Assembly: GCA_937943665.1 (NCBI GenBank)
Contig: CALEAR010000132.1
Span: 1 to 15,482 of the forward strand
Direction of reading: 5' to 3'
DNA length: 15,482 nucleotides
Origin: an uncultured Alcanivoracaceae bacterium
GTDB lineage: Bacteria; Pseudomonadota; Gammaproteobacteria; Pseudomonadales; Alcanivoracaceae
Shown here: piece after piece, positions 1-7,964 of the stretch
Layout: each line of letters opens with the position of its first letter
How positions within the stretch are numbered: position 1 is the stretch's first letter
Notes under the pieces: model-generated
The model's input: only the letters and a program-made list of their open reading frames with translations
The model's database searches: none
What the model was told of the DNA's origin: nothing
Position numbers and translations under genes: made by a program

Positions 1-988
1 ACACGTGGGGTTGCTGATGCACTGTGAATTCTTGCTGCTCTAACAATAAGATGAGGCGCTCCATCCCCATGGCGAAGCCCACCGCGGGTGTGGCACGACC
101 ACCAAGCTGCTCCACCAGCCCATCATAGCGCCCACCTGCGCATACTGTGCCCTGAGCGCCTAACGCCTCGGTAACCCACTCGAATACCGTGTGGCTGTAG
201 TAATCTAAACCGCGCACTAAGCGTGTGTTTACTTCATAGGCCAAGCCGGCGGCATCTAACAGTGCCTTAAGCTCATTAAAGTGCGCAGCGGAGGCCTCAG
301 ACAGGTAATCCATTAGGGAAGGCGCCCCCTGAAGGATCTCTTGCGTTTCAGGATGTTTACTATCGAGCACCCGCAAAGGATTCCGATCAATACGGCGTTG
401 GCTATCTTCATCCAAAGCCTCACGATGCTCATTAAGGTAATCCACTAAGGCGGCACGATAAGCAGCTCTATCCTCTGGGCTGCCAAGGGTGTTCAGCTGC
501 AATACCACCTGCTCCTCTAGGCCTAGCTCTTGCCACAGGCGACGGGTGAGTAAAATAAGCTCTGCATCAATATCAGGGCCTGCCATGCCAAAGGCTTCCA
601 CCCCAATTTGATGAAACTGGCGATAACGGCCTGCCTGCGGACGTTCGTGGCGAAACATGGGGCCTTTGTACCACAGACGCTGCACTTGATTGTGAAGCAA
701 GCCATGCTGTTGCGCTGCTCGCACACAGCTTGCAGTTCCCTCTGGCCGCAAGGTTAAGGAATCGCCGTTGCGATCTTCAAAAGTATACATTTCCTTTTCC
801 ACAATATCGGTAACTTCACCAATAGAGCGGCGGAACAAATCGGTTTGTTCCACAATAGGAGTGCGAATTTCAAAATAGCCATAGCGCTGCAAAAGCTGGG
901 CTACCTTGTTTTCAAACCACTGCCATAACGGCGTATCCGTGGGCAAAATATCATTCATCCCACGGATTGATGCTATTTTCTTACTCAA
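1..988 (-). CDS. hisS: Histidine--tRNA ligase (HisRS), C-terminus beyond the window edge
   Basis: Class II aminoacyl-tRNA synthetase that charges tRNA-His in the cytoplasm. The window holds 329 codons from the start. The reading frame shows the HisRS landmarks in order: class II motif 2 region [14 protein letters not shown] (about residues 112-125), the histidine-specific loop RGLDYY (259-264), GGRYDGL (285-291) and motif 3 GFAMGMERL (304-312). The sequence then runs off the left edge at the start of the anticodon-binding domain, so roughly the last 90-100 residues are missing. The start is TTG at 988, giving an [17 protein letters not shown] N-terminus usual for HisRS. An AAGGAT ribosome-binding site lies six bases upstream, and no ATG fits until residue 11. 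It follows ispG by 16 nt and is probably the last or a late gene of the ndk-to-hisS unit. Confidence 0.95.
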   Translation of the reverse strand, partial: MSKKIASIRGMNDILPTDTPLWQWFENKVAQLLQRYGYFEIRTPIVEQTDLFRRSIGEVTDIVEKEMYTFEDRNGDSLTLRPEGTASCVRAAQQHGLLHNQVQRLWYKGPMFRHERPQAGRYRQFHQIGVEAFGMAGPDIDAELILLTRRLWQELGLEEQVVLQLNTLGSPEDRAAYRAALVDYLNEHREALDEDSQRRIDRNPLRVLDSKHPETQEILQGAPSLMDYLSEASAAHFNELKALLDAAGLAYEVNTRLVRGLDYYSHTVFEWVTEALGAQGTVCAGGRYDGLVEQLGGRATPAVGFAMGMERLILLLEQQEFTVHQQPHV

Positions 989-994
989 GTTTCT

Positions 995-1000
995 ATCCTT
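995..1000 (-). promoter_or_regulatory. Ribosome-binding site that sets the hisS TTG start
   Basis: AAGGAT on the minus strand, six bases before TTG at 988-986. Its good match and spacing make TTG the best start for hisS; the next in-frame ATG, at codon 11, has no comparable site and lies inside the conserved IRGMND motif. Confidence 0.7.
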
Positions 1001-1004
1001 TTAC

Positions 1005-2144
1005 CTAGGCATCCGCGGCGCCACTGCGCACAATCACACCTGCTGCTTTATCATCACGCATGCGCTTCACCTTTTCGCGCACCATTTGCTCTAGCTCATC
1101 CACAAGCTGATCTGCACGAATGTGATGGCTTTTTTCACCGTTCACATAGGATAAGTTGTTAGGAGTTCCCCCTGTAAGACCCACGTCCGCCACACGGGCT
1201 TCTCCAGGCCCATTCACCAGGCAGCCAATCACGGCTAAATCCACGGACTCGTTAATATCTTCAAGGCGAGCTTCCAAGGCATTAACAGTGGCAATCACAT
1301 CAAAGTTTTGGCGCGAGCACCCCGGGCAAGCCACAATATTCACGCCTTTTTGGCGAATGCCTAAGGATTTCAGAATATCGAAGCCCACACGAATTTCCTC
1401 CAGCGGATCCGCTGCCAAGGATACACGAATGGTATCGCCAATCCCTTCGAGCAACAAAGCCCCTAAGGCCACAGCGGATTTCACGGTACCACTGCGAAAC
1501 ACCCCTGCCTCTGTTACCCCCAGATGCAAGGGCTGTTCAAGCTGGCCGGCTAACTTGCGGTATGCCTGCAACGTCATATCCACGCTGGAGGCTTTCACGC
1601 TCACCTTAAAATCTTGGAAATCATGATCCAGCAAAATCCCCGCATGACGCATGGCCGATTCCACCATAGCATCGCTGCAAGGCTCCTTATATTTACGCAA
1701 CAAATCTCTTTCCAAAGAGCCCGCATTCACCCCAATGCGAATGGGAATATTGTTATCTCGCGCTGCTTGGATCACCGCTTTAATGCGCTCTTCACGACCA
1801 ATATTACCTGGGTTAATACGCAGGCAATCGGCACCAATTTCTGCCACTTTCAGGGCAATTTTGTAATCATAGTGAATGTCTGTAACCAAAGGTACATCCA
1901 CCTGTTTGCGAATTTCCGCAAAAGCATCGGCGGCCTCCATGGTGGGCACCGAAACACGCACAATATCGGCACCAACGTTAGCCAGTGCATTAATTTGCGC
2001 CACGGTGGCCGCCACATCTTCCGTGGGGGTGTTCGTCATACTTTGTACACTAATGGGGGCATCACCACCCACAAGTACATTGCCCACACGAATTTGGCGT
2101 GAAGGACGGCGCTTGATGGTAAGTTCACTGGCCTCGTTTGCCAC
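1005..2144 (-). CDS. ispG: 4-hydroxy-3-methylbut-2-enyl diphosphate synthase (IspG/GcpE)
   Basis: Converts 2-C-methyl-D-erythritol 2,4-cyclodiphosphate to HMBPP, the penultimate step of the MEP isoprenoid pathway, in the cytoplasm. It carries a [4Fe-4S] cluster. The N-terminal TIM barrel begins with SRQIRVGNV and includes RINPGNIG. The cluster ligands are in [11 protein letters not shown] (Cys273, Cys276) and [11 protein letters not shown] (Cys308, Glu315), numbered for a 379-residue protein. I chose GTG at 2144 because GAGGAG lies six bases upstream and the protein then starts close to the conserved [13 protein letters not shown] region. A GTG at 2165 or ATG at 2162 would add six or seven residues but has no useful ribosome-binding site. 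It lies between rodZ and hisS. As a [4Fe-4S] enzyme it is a likely client of the SUF genes in this window (inference). Confidence 0.96.
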   Translation of the reverse strand: MANEASELTIKRRPSRQIRVGNVLVGGDAPISVQSMTNTPTEDVAATVAQINALANVGADIVRVSVPTMEAADAFAEIRKQVDVPLVTDIHYDYKIALKVAEIGADCLRINPGNIGREERIKAVIQAARDNNIPIRIGVNAGSLERDLLRKYKEPCSDAMVESAMRHAGILLDHDFQDFKVSVKASSVDMTLQAYRKLAGQLEQPLHLGVTEAGVFRSGTVKSAVALGALLLEGIGDTIRVSLAADPLEEIRVGFDILKSLGIRQKGVNIVACPGCSRQNFDVIATVNALEARLEDINESVDLAVIGCLVNGPGEARVADVGLTGGTPNNLSYVNGEKSHHIRADQLVDELEQMVREKVKRMRDDKAAGVIVRSGAADA

Positions 2145-2150
2145 AAATTT

Positions 2151-2156
2151 CTCCTC
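2151..2156 (-). promoter_or_regulatory. Ribosome-binding site supporting the internal GTG start of ispG
   Basis: GAGGAG on the minus strand, six bases before GTG at 2144-2142. It sits inside the longer possible ispG reading frame (starts at 2162 or 2165), which itself has only rodZ coding sequence upstream and no clear site. Confidence 0.6.
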
Positions 2157-2165
2157 TTGCATCAC

Positions 2166-3089
2166 CTATTGGGAGTGATATCGCCACACTTGCCCAGCAC
2201 GGCGCTCAGGCAGGGAAATGGCTTTACCCTCAACCTGCATGCTTTCTAAAGCGGCACCATTACCAAAAACAAATTGGTAAGGGGCCTGCCCTTCTAGGGC
2301 TAGAGTTTCACCGGCTTGTTGAATGCCTGAATATAATGTTTTGCCGGTGGCATCCACAACACTTACCCAACATTCATCATTAAACGCAAGCACCACATTC
2401 GCCTCTGGTGTGGTGGCTTCTTCCACGGACGGCTGCGCCTGCTCTTCGGCCTCGGTGGCCGCTTCTTCTATGGCTGCCTCCTCCGCTAGCGCCTCAGAAT
2501 CTTCCAAGGCTTGCTCCATCTCTTTTTCCTGCTCAATGGGCTCGGGCACTTCTTCAATCGTAAGCGTTTCCTCTGAGGGTGCATCAGCAGCGGGCTCAGC
2601 GGGGGTCAATTCTATTAAAGGCACCTCATCCTTGGCAGTTTCTGATGGGGTGGTGGTTAAGGTTTCTGCTTGGGGTAATTCATCCGCCCCTTCAGAAGTG
2701 GGTGTCTTAGCGTTGTGCCACATATAAAACACTTGGCCAATCACCAACACTGCTGCCACTAGCCACACGAGGCGCCACCACCGCGGCCCTTGGGTTTTTG
2801 GTGCTACCACAGGCGCCCCTTGAGGCAGTTCCTGCGCTGGCTTCATGATGGCCTCGTAGTGAGCCACCACTTGTTGGGTTTGTTCCTTAGAAAGTCCAAG
2901 CAAGCGTGCATAGTTACGCACATAACCACGCACAAAAGCCACATCCGGCAAACGGTTGCACTCCTCTGCCTCTATGGCCTTAACAAAAGAAACAGAAAGC
3001 TTTAATTCATTAGCCACTTCTTGCAAGGTGCGGTTTTGCGCCTCGCGAGTTTGGGCTAATAGCTGCCCTACCTGGCCGGATTCGCTCAT
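2166..3089 (-). CDS. rodZ: Cytoskeleton/cell-shape protein RodZ (HTH-TM-DUF4115)
   Basis: Bitopic inner-membrane protein that links MreB filaments to the elongation machinery in rod-shaped bacteria. The 307 residues show the full family layout. A cytoplasmic helix-turn-helix domain (about 8-80, including LQEVANELKLSVSFVKAIEAE) is followed by a basic-aromatic stretch GPRWWRLVW and one transmembrane helix (about 107-124). Then comes a long Glu/Ala/Pro/Thr-rich periplasmic linker (about 128-230) and a C-terminal DUF4115 beta domain (about 231-304, including ECWVSVVDATGKTLYSG). The start ATG at 3089 has AAAGGAT eight bases upstream. It follows pilW by 23 nt and precedes ispG, the usual order in gammaproteobacteria. 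The linker is strongly acidic and low in complexity, so it will align poorly with homologues. Confidence 0.93.
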   Translation of the reverse strand: MSESGQVGQLLAQTREAQNRTLQEVANELKLSVSFVKAIEAEECNRLPDVAFVRGYVRNYARLLGLSKEQTQQVVAHYEAIMKPAQELPQGAPVVAPKTQGPRWWRLVWLVAAVLVIGQVFYMWHNAKTPTSEGADELPQAETLTTTPSETAKDEVPLIELTPAEPAADAPSEETLTIEEVPEPIEQEKEMEQALEDSEALAEEAAIEEAATEAEEQAQPSVEEATTPEANVVLAFNDECWVSVVDATGKTLYSGIQQAGETLALEGQAPYQFVFGNGAALESMQVEGKAISLPERRAGQVWRYHSQ

Positions 3090-3112
3090 ATCATCAATCC
3101 TTTATTATTCGA

Positions 3113-3874
3113 TTAATTTCGCCACGCTTGCCATGCATGATACTCATCGCTATTCGGGAACTGTTGTAATCGCTGTTCATAACGCTGCTGCAAAGCACTC
3201 TGCCCCTGATAATGGGCCATACGAATAGCCAACCACAAGGCCGCAGGGGTACTCGGCTCACCCTGAGATTGCTGTAAATACTGCTCGTAATAACTCACCG
3301 CTTCTCGGGGCTGATCATTTTCAAGGTAAGCCTGCACCAACGCCGGCAAAATAGAACTCTCTGGTTGGCCTAAGCGTAGTGCACGCTGAAAGCTGCTAAT
3401 AGCCTCCTCGTATTCGCCTAATGCCATCTGTGAGCGGGCTAAGTTCTCAAAGGCACCGGCTCGAGCCCCATATTTAGGATCATTGGCCGCCTGCTCAAAT
3501 TCTCGCTTGGCCGCTTCATATTCACCGCGTTGATACAACAAGATACCATAGTTGTTTCGAGCTGCGGTGTAAGATTTATCTAAACGCAACGCGCGTTTGT
3601 AATGATGCTCCTCACGTTCTGGATCCCCTTCAAACTTATATAGTAGCGCCATGGCGTTATGTGCCACAGGGCTTGAAGGATCCCGCTCCAAGGCACGCGA
3701 AAAATGCTGGCGCGCCTCGTTCAATTGACCTTGATGCAAATACTCCATACCCGCTGCCACGCGGTTTTGCACCGCCTCATGGGTTCTTACCTTACGCTCT
3801 GCTTTCTGCGGATTTGCGCAGGCCACTAAAAAAACCATTAAGGCGAATGTGATACCTTTCTGCATTGCCTTCAT
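3113..3874 (-). CDS. pilW: Type IV pilus biogenesis lipoprotein PilW/PilF (TPR)
   Basis: Outer-membrane lipoprotein of the PilF/PilW family, which in type IV piliated bacteria helps assemble or stabilise the PilQ secretin. The 253-residue protein begins with a lipoprotein signal peptide ending in the lipobox LVAC (lipidated Cys19). Tandem tetratricopeptide repeats then run over about residues 35-240, for example [20 protein letters not shown] and [20 protein letters not shown]. Its ATG overlaps the rlmN stop (ATGA), suggesting translational coupling. The position between rlmN and rodZ is conserved in Pseudomonas-like genomes and supports the name. No other pilus genes are in the window, so the type IV pilus role rests on family and synteny. 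Confidence 0.9.
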   Translation of the reverse strand: MKAMQKGITFALMVFLVACANPQKAERKVRTHEAVQNRVAAGMEYLHQGQLNEARQHFSRALERDPSSPVAHNAMALLYKFEGDPEREEHHYKRALRLDKSYTAARNNYGILLYQRGEYEAAKREFEQAANDPKYGARAGAFENLARSQMALGEYEEAISSFQRALRLGQPESSILPALVQAYLENDQPREAVSYYEQYLQQSQGEPSTPAALWLAIRMAHYQGQSALQQRYEQRLQQFPNSDEYHAWQAWRN

Positions 3875-5004
3875 AGTGCACTACCTTGCTGTTCTGTGCG
3901 TAAAAAAATGGACTTCTGCCAACGTTCATTGCGGCGTGTTCTATCTTTCACCGCTCCCACTAGCTGCCCACAGGCGGCATCAATATCATCACCACGGGTG
4001 GTGCGCACCGTGGTCACCACCCCTCTGTCATTAAGGTATTTGTGAAACGCCAACACATCTTGGCGCTTACTGGTTTCATAACCAGAGTGGGGGAATGGGT
4101 TAAACGGAATTAGGTTCACCTTAACAGGACGACCACGTAATAGGCGTTCTAGTTCCACAGCATGCTTATGTTGATCGTTTACCCCACGCAACATTACGTA
4201 CTCCATGGTGATGGTATTGTGCTTATGGGTACGGCTTGCACTGTAACGATCACAAGCGGCAAGCAATTCCGCTAAAGGATACTTCCGGTTTAAGGGCACC
4301 AGTTCGTTACGCAATTCATCATTGGGAGCATGCAAGGAAACCGCCAAGGACACATCAATATCCTCACGCAATTTATCCATCATGGGCACCACACCGGAGG
4401 TGCTCAGGGTAATACGACGTTTAGAGATACCATAACCGTAGTTATCTAGCATAATGCGCATGGCATCCACCACATTATCGTAGTTCAACAAGGGCTCACC
4501 CATCCCCATCATCACCACGTTTGTCACCGGATGCTGGCCAAGGTTTTTCCGCGGCCCAAATGATTTCCCTGCCAACCAAATTTGGCCCACTATCTCTGCG
4601 GTGGTTAAATCACGCTGAAACCCTTGCTTGCCCGTGGAGCAAAAACTGCAATCCACTGCACACCCCACTTGGGAGGAAACACACAAGGTGCCACGGCGCC
4701 CATCTGGAATAAATACCATCTCCACCGCACCGCCGCCCTCCACTTCTAGGGCCCATTTGCGGGTGCCATCGCGTGAAATATTTTCAGTAATGACTCGCGG
4801 CAAACGCACCTCGGCGATTTCGGCAAGCTTTTCACGCAAAGATTTGCTGAGGTCTGTCATTTGCGAGAAATCATCCACTTGCTGATGATGAATCCACTTC
4901 ATCAGCTGTTGGGCACGAAACTTTTTCTCACCAATGGAAAGGCAAAACGCCTCCATCTGCTCGAAAGTCAGCCCCATTAAATTTACTTTCTCATTCCTAC
5001 GCAT
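3871..5004 (-). CDS. rlmN: Dual-specificity 23S rRNA (A2503)/tRNA (A37) C2-methyltransferase RlmN
   Basis: Radical-SAM enzyme that methylates C2 of A2503 in 23S rRNA and A37 in some tRNAs. The protein has 377 residues, a normal length. The [4Fe-4S]/SAM motif is CAVDCSFC (Cys115, Cys119, Cys122). The two mechanistic cysteines of the family are present at Cys108 (TLCVSSQ) and Cys345 (IDAACGQL), with the same 237-residue spacing as Cys118/Cys355 in the E. coli enzyme. Other family signatures are [12 protein letters not shown] and [13 protein letters not shown]. The start ATG has TGAGGT about six bases upstream. It lies 30 nt after ndk and overlaps pilW by 4 nt. Its cluster must be supplied by a cellular assembly system, here presumably SUF. 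Confidence 0.97.
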   Translation of the reverse strand: MRRNEKVNLMGLTFEQMEAFCLSIGEKKFRAQQLMKWIHHQQVDDFSQMTDLSKSLREKLAEIAEVRLPRVITENISRDGTRKWALEVEGGGAVEMVFIPDGRRGTLCVSSQVGCAVDCSFCSTGKQGFQRDLTTAEIVGQIWLAGKSFGPRKNLGQHPVTNVVMMGMGEPLLNYDNVVDAMRIMLDNYGYGISKRRITLSTSGVVPMMDKLREDIDVSLAVSLHAPNDELRNELVPLNRKYPLAELLAACDRYSASRTHKHNTITMEYVMLRGVNDQHKHAVELERLLRGRPVKVNLIPFNPFPHSGYETSKRQDVLAFHKYLNDRGVVTTVRTTRGDDIDAACGQLVGAVKDRTRRNERWQKSIFLRTEQQGSAL

Positions 5005-5034
5005 AACAGTACCTCAGCAATAATTGATTACGTC

Positions 5035-5466
5035 TTAGCGAATACGCTCGCAGAGCTCTTCGGCAGTGAAGAAGTAATCAATTTCACGCGCTGCAGACTC
5101 TGGGGAATCAGAACCGTGCACAGCGTTTTCATCAATGGACTCAGCAAAATCAGCACGAATGGTGCCCGCTTCCGCTTCTTGGGGGTTAGTCGCGCCCATG
5201 AGCTCACGGTTTTTAGCAATAGCGCCTTCACCTTCAAGCACTTGCACCACCACAGGACCACTTGTCATAAAGCTCACTAAATCGCCAAAGAAGGGGCGCT
5301 CTTTATGCTCAGCATAAAAGCCCTCGGCTTGTTCCTGAGAAAGTTGTACCATTTTCATGGCCACAACACGGAGGTTTGCTTTCTCAAAACGAGTTACAAT
5401 CTCGCCAATAACGTTTTTTGCCACCGCATCGGGCTTAATAATTGATAGAGTACGCTCTACTGCCAT
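5035..5466 (-). CDS. ndk: Nucleoside diphosphate kinase
   Basis: Transfers the gamma phosphate between nucleoside tri- and diphosphates through a phosphohistidine. The 143-residue length is standard. The N-terminus [14 protein letters not shown] and the active-site motif NAVHGSDS with His117 are intact, as is the C-terminal REIDYFF. A weak ribosome-binding site (TGGAG) lies about ten bases before the ATG. It is the first gene of the leftward unit and is transcribed divergently from sufB across a 246-bp intergenic region. In Pseudomonas-like genomes ndk usually follows iscX at the end of the isc operon; here no isc gene precedes it. Confidence 0.98.
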   Translation of the reverse strand: MAVERTLSIIKPDAVAKNVIGEIVTRFEKANLRVVAMKMVQLSQEQAEGFYAEHKERPFFGDLVSFMTSGPVVVQVLEGEGAIAKNRELMGATNPQEAEAGTIRADFAESIDENAVHGSDSPESAAREIDYFFTAEELCERIR

Positions 5467-5544
5467 GGGATACTTGCTCCACTAAATTTCAATGATTGTT
5501 AAAACGAACCCGTTGCTGAATATCACAACAGATTTGGAGCGGAG

Positions 5545-5550
5545 ATTATA
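5545..5550 (-). promoter_or_regulatory. Candidate -10 box for the ndk-hisS unit
   Basis: On the minus strand this reads TATAAT, a perfect sigma-70 -10 hexamer, 78 bp upstream of the ndk ATG, with TG four bases before it (TGCGTATAAT). I found no good TTGACA-like -35 at 16-18 bp spacing, so the assignment rests on the -10 and on position alone. Confidence 0.45.
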
Positions 5551-5665
5551 CGCACCCACAGGCAGATATGATACCGTCCAATGGTGCAAAACCCGTTACA
5601 TGGCTCCCATTTCCTTAATTTAGTGCCGATTCCACTCTACCCTAGCGCTTTCTTTCTCGCTGCTC

Positions 5666-5671
5666 TATAAT
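5666..5671 (+). promoter_or_regulatory. Candidate -10 box of the suf operon promoter
   Basis: TATAAT, 41 bp before the sufB ATG. The sequence 16-18 bp upstream (around TAGCGC) is a poor -35, which suggests a weak or activator-dependent promoter. If used, transcription would start near 5678, inside the palindrome described in the next entry. The leader would then be only about 35 nt. Confidence 0.55.
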
Positions 5672-5694
5672 ACCCGAGTAAATCACTCTGGTAT
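5670..5694 (+). promoter_or_regulatory. IscR type 1-like operator at the suf promoter
   Basis: A 25-bp imperfect inverted repeat: left half ATACCCGAGT, centre AAATC, right half ACTCTGGTAT, whose complement is ATACCAGAGT. The arms match at 9 of 10 positions. Against the IscR type 1 consensus as I recall it (ATASYYGACTR, WWWY, AGTCRRSTAT) it agrees at 22 of 25 positions. Two of the three mismatches are symmetry-related (GAGT/ACTC instead of GACT/AGTC). It overlaps the last two bases of the -10 and covers the expected transcription start, a classic repressor position. Binding by holo-IscR, with derepression when Fe-S clusters are scarce, is inference. A SufR-type Rrf2 regulator is an alternative. 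Confidence 0.7.
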
Positions 5695-5712
5695 TATTTG
5701 GTAGGTTTCTCA

Positions 5713-7167
5713 ATGAGCCCAAACGCTGAAATTAACAAACTCCTAGAAAGCGGCTATGAAGCCGGTTTCGTAACGGATATTGAATCAGACACGTTACCTC
5801 CTGGCCTTAACGAAGAGGTTATTCGCACCATTTCCAAACGCAAAAATGAGCCAGAATGGCTCCTAGAGTGGCGCTTGGCGGCATACCGTCGTTGGCTTGA
5901 AATGGATTACCCAGAGTGGGCCCATTTAGATTACCCAGAAGTGGATTTTAACAAGGTTTCCTACTTCTCTGCCCCTAAGAGCATGAAGGATAGGCCCAAA
6001 AGCTTAGATGAGGTGGATCCGGAATTACTTCGCACCTATGAAAAGTTGGGCATTCCCTTACACGAGCAAGAAATGCTTGCGGGCGTACAAAACCCCGTGG
6101 CAGTGGATGCGGTATTCGATTCCGTTTCCGTGGGCACCACCTTCCGCAAACAGCTAGAAGAAGCGGGGGTAATTTTCTGCTCTATTTCAGAGGCGGTACA
6201 CAGTCACCCTGAGCTAGTGAAAAAATATTTAGGCTCTGTGGTGCCACAGGGTGATAACTTCTATGCCGCCCTTAACTCAGCGGTATTTTCCGATGGTTCC
6301 TTTGTGTACATCCCCAAAGGGGTTCGTTGCCCCATGGAGCTCTCCACTTACTTCCGCATTAATGAACAGAACACCGGCCAGTTTGAGCGTACCCTTATTA
6401 TTGCCGATGAGGGCAGCCATGTGAGCTACCTAGAAGGCTGCACCGCTCCCATGCGGGATGAAAACCAGCTGCATGCGGCGGTGGTGGAGTTAGTGGCTCT
6501 ACCCGGTGCGAACATTAAATATTCCACCGTACAGAACTGGTACCCCGGCGATGAAGAGGGCCGCGGTGGTATTTATAACTTCGTTACCAAACGTGGCGTT
6601 TGCTTTGATAACGCTAAAATTTCTTGGACGCAGGTGGAAACAGGATCTGCCATTACGTGGAAGTACCCCTCTGTGATCCTCCGTGGAGATAACTCCATTG
6701 GCGAGTTTTACTCTGTGGCTCTCACTCGCCATAAGCAGCAGGCAGACACAGGCACTAAAATGATCCACCTTGGTAAAAACACCAAGAGCACCATTGTTTC
6801 CAAAGGGATCTCTGCCTCTAAAAGCAGCAATGTGTATCGCGGTTTAGTGCGCATTGGGCCCGGCGCAGAAAATGCCCGAAACTTCACCCAGTGCGATTCC
6901 ATGTTGATTGGGGATACCTGTGCAGCGCACACCTTCCCCTACATTGAAAGCCGCAATCCCACAGCAGTGATCGAGCATGAGGCCACCACCTCGAAGGTGA
7001 GCGAAGACCAACTCTTCCTCTGTCAAAGCCGTGGTTTAGATCCAGAGAAAGCCGTTTCTATGATTGTTAACGGCTTCTGTAAAGAGGTATTCCAAGAGCT
7101 GCCCATGGAATTCGCTGTGGAAGCCCGTGCTTTATTAGAAATTAGTTTAGAAGGCGCCGTTGGTTAA
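5713..7167 (+). CDS. sufB: Fe-S cluster scaffold protein SufB
   Basis: Core scaffold subunit of the SufBC2D complex, on which Fe-S clusters are built from SufE-delivered sulfur. The 484-residue protein keeps the residues identified in E. coli SufB: Cys394 in [10 protein letters not shown] (equivalent to Cys405) and Glu423 in EHEATTS (equivalent to Glu434). The position of E. coli Cys424 is serine here, within IESRN. The C-terminus [11 protein letters not shown] and EISLEGAVG is characteristic. I chose ATG at 5713 over an upstream in-frame TTG at 5698; the ATG has a modest TAGGT about seven bases upstream and gives the usual N-terminus. It is the first gene of sufBCDSATE. The next gene, sufC, follows after 45 nt, the only notable gap in the operon. 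Confidence 0.97.
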   Translation: MSPNAEINKLLESGYEAGFVTDIESDTLPPGLNEEVIRTISKRKNEPEWLLEWRLAAYRRWLEMDYPEWAHLDYPEVDFNKVSYFSAPKSMKDRPKSLDEVDPELLRTYEKLGIPLHEQEMLAGVQNPVAVDAVFDSVSVGTTFRKQLEEAGVIFCSISEAVHSHPELVKKYLGSVVPQGDNFYAALNSAVFSDGSFVYIPKGVRCPMELSTYFRINEQNTGQFERTLIIADEGSHVSYLEGCTAPMRDENQLHAAVVELVALPGANIKYSTVQNWYPGDEEGRGGIYNFVTKRGVCFDNAKISWTQVETGSAITWKYPSVILRGDNSIGEFYSVALTRHKQQADTGTKMIHLGKNTKSTIVSKGISASKSSNVYRGLVRIGPGAENARNFTQCDSMLIGDTCAAHTFPYIESRNPTAVIEHEATTSKVSEDQLFLCQSRGLDPEKAVSMIVNGFCKEVFQELPMEFAVEARALLEISLEGAVG

Positions 7168-7212
7168 TAGGCCCATTAGGTACCCATTTTTTGCATAACA
7201 GGACAGTTTCAC

Positions 7213-7962
7213 ATGCTAGACATTCAAAATTTACACGCCACCGTTGAAGAGAAAGATATCCTCAAGGGCCTAACGTTAAAAGTTAACCCCGGCGAAGTGC
7301 ACGCCATTATGGGCCCCAACGGTTCTGGAAAAAGCACCCTCACCAACGTTATTGCTGGCCGTGAGGGTTATGAGGTGAAAGAAGGCCAACTGAACTTTGA
7401 AGGCCAGGACCTCACTGAGCTTTCCCCCGAAGAACGTGCCCGTGCTGGTATTTTCTTGGCATTTCAATACCCGGTGGAAATCCCAGGGGTAAGCAATATG
7501 GAGTTTTTACGCGCTTCCCTTGAGGAAGTTCGCGCAGCACAGGGCAAGGAACCATACGATGCGGTGACCTTACTGCGTAAAACCCGTGAGGCTTGCCAAC
7601 AAGTGGACCTCGATCAAGCGTTCCTAAAGCGTGGCGTGAATGAAGGTTTCTCCGGCGGAGAGAAAAAGCGCAACGAAATCATGCAAATGTTACTCCTCGA
7701 GCCCAAACTCGCCCTTTTAGATGAAACCGACTCAGGCCTAGATATTGATGCTTTACAGGTGGTGGCAAAAGGGGTGAATTCCCTACGCAGCCCCGATAGA
7801 GCCATTGTGCTGGTAACCCACTACCAACGCCTTCTGGATTTCATTGTGCCGGATTTTGTACACGTGCTTTCCAACGGCCGCATTGTGAAAACTGGCGGTA
7901 AAGAGCTGGCCTTAGAGTTAGAAGAAAAAGGTTATGGTTGGATCACAGGCGAAGAGGCATAA
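7213..7962 (+). CDS. sufC: Fe-S assembly ATPase SufC
   Basis: Soluble ABC-type ATPase of the SufBCD complex; ATP binding drives the rearrangement that exposes the SufB-SufD cluster site. The 249 residues contain Walker A GPNGSGKST (about 34-42), the Q-loop region AFQYPVEIPGV, the ABC signature FSGGEKKRNEI, Walker B LALLDETDSGLD and the switch histidine in VLVTHYQR. The D-E-T-D-S-G-L-D form of Walker B/D-loop is typical of SufC rather than of transporters. No membrane partner is nearby. AGGAC lies about eight bases before the ATG. The stop is two bases from the sufD ATG, so the two are probably translationally coupled. Confidence 0.98.
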   Translation: MLDIQNLHATVEEKDILKGLTLKVNPGEVHAIMGPNGSGKSTLTNVIAGREGYEVKEGQLNFEGQDLTELSPEERARAGIFLAFQYPVEIPGVSNMEFLRASLEEVRAAQGKEPYDAVTLLRKTREACQQVDLDQAFLKRGVNEGFSGGEKKRNEIMQMLLLEPKLALLDETDSGLDIDALQVVAKGVNSLRSPDRAIVLVTHYQRLLDFIVPDFVHVLSNGRIVKTGGKELALELEEKGYGWITGEEA

Positions 7963-7964
7963 GC

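Noticed and set aside
1156..1626. Plus-strand open frames of 100-160 codons opposite ispG (1156-1626, 1614-2102, 1876-2178).
   Set aside because: They are antisense shadows of a highly conserved gene, have no recognisable domains and no supporting ribosome-binding context.
2323..2727. Ser/Ala-rich 134-codon plus-strand frame opposite rodZ.
   Set aside because: Its composition simply mirrors the Glu/Ala-rich linker of RodZ on the other strand.
5028..5261. A 77-codon minus-strand frame overlapping ndk in another frame.
   Set aside because: ndk has full-length family similarity with an intact active site; the overlapping frame has no features.
5670..5694. IscR type 2 site (CC..A.......TA.GG core) as the identity of the suf palindrome.
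   Set aside because: In the registers tried, the A, TA and GG core positions do not line up together, whereas the type 1 pattern fits at most positions.
7161..7212. Possible attenuator between sufB and sufC: a run of six T (7187-7192) after TAAT/ATTA and CCCATT repeats.
   Set aside because: The CCCATT copies are direct, not inverted, and the only stem is four A/T pairs. It is too weak to call a terminator, and the 45-nt gap is ordinary for an operon.
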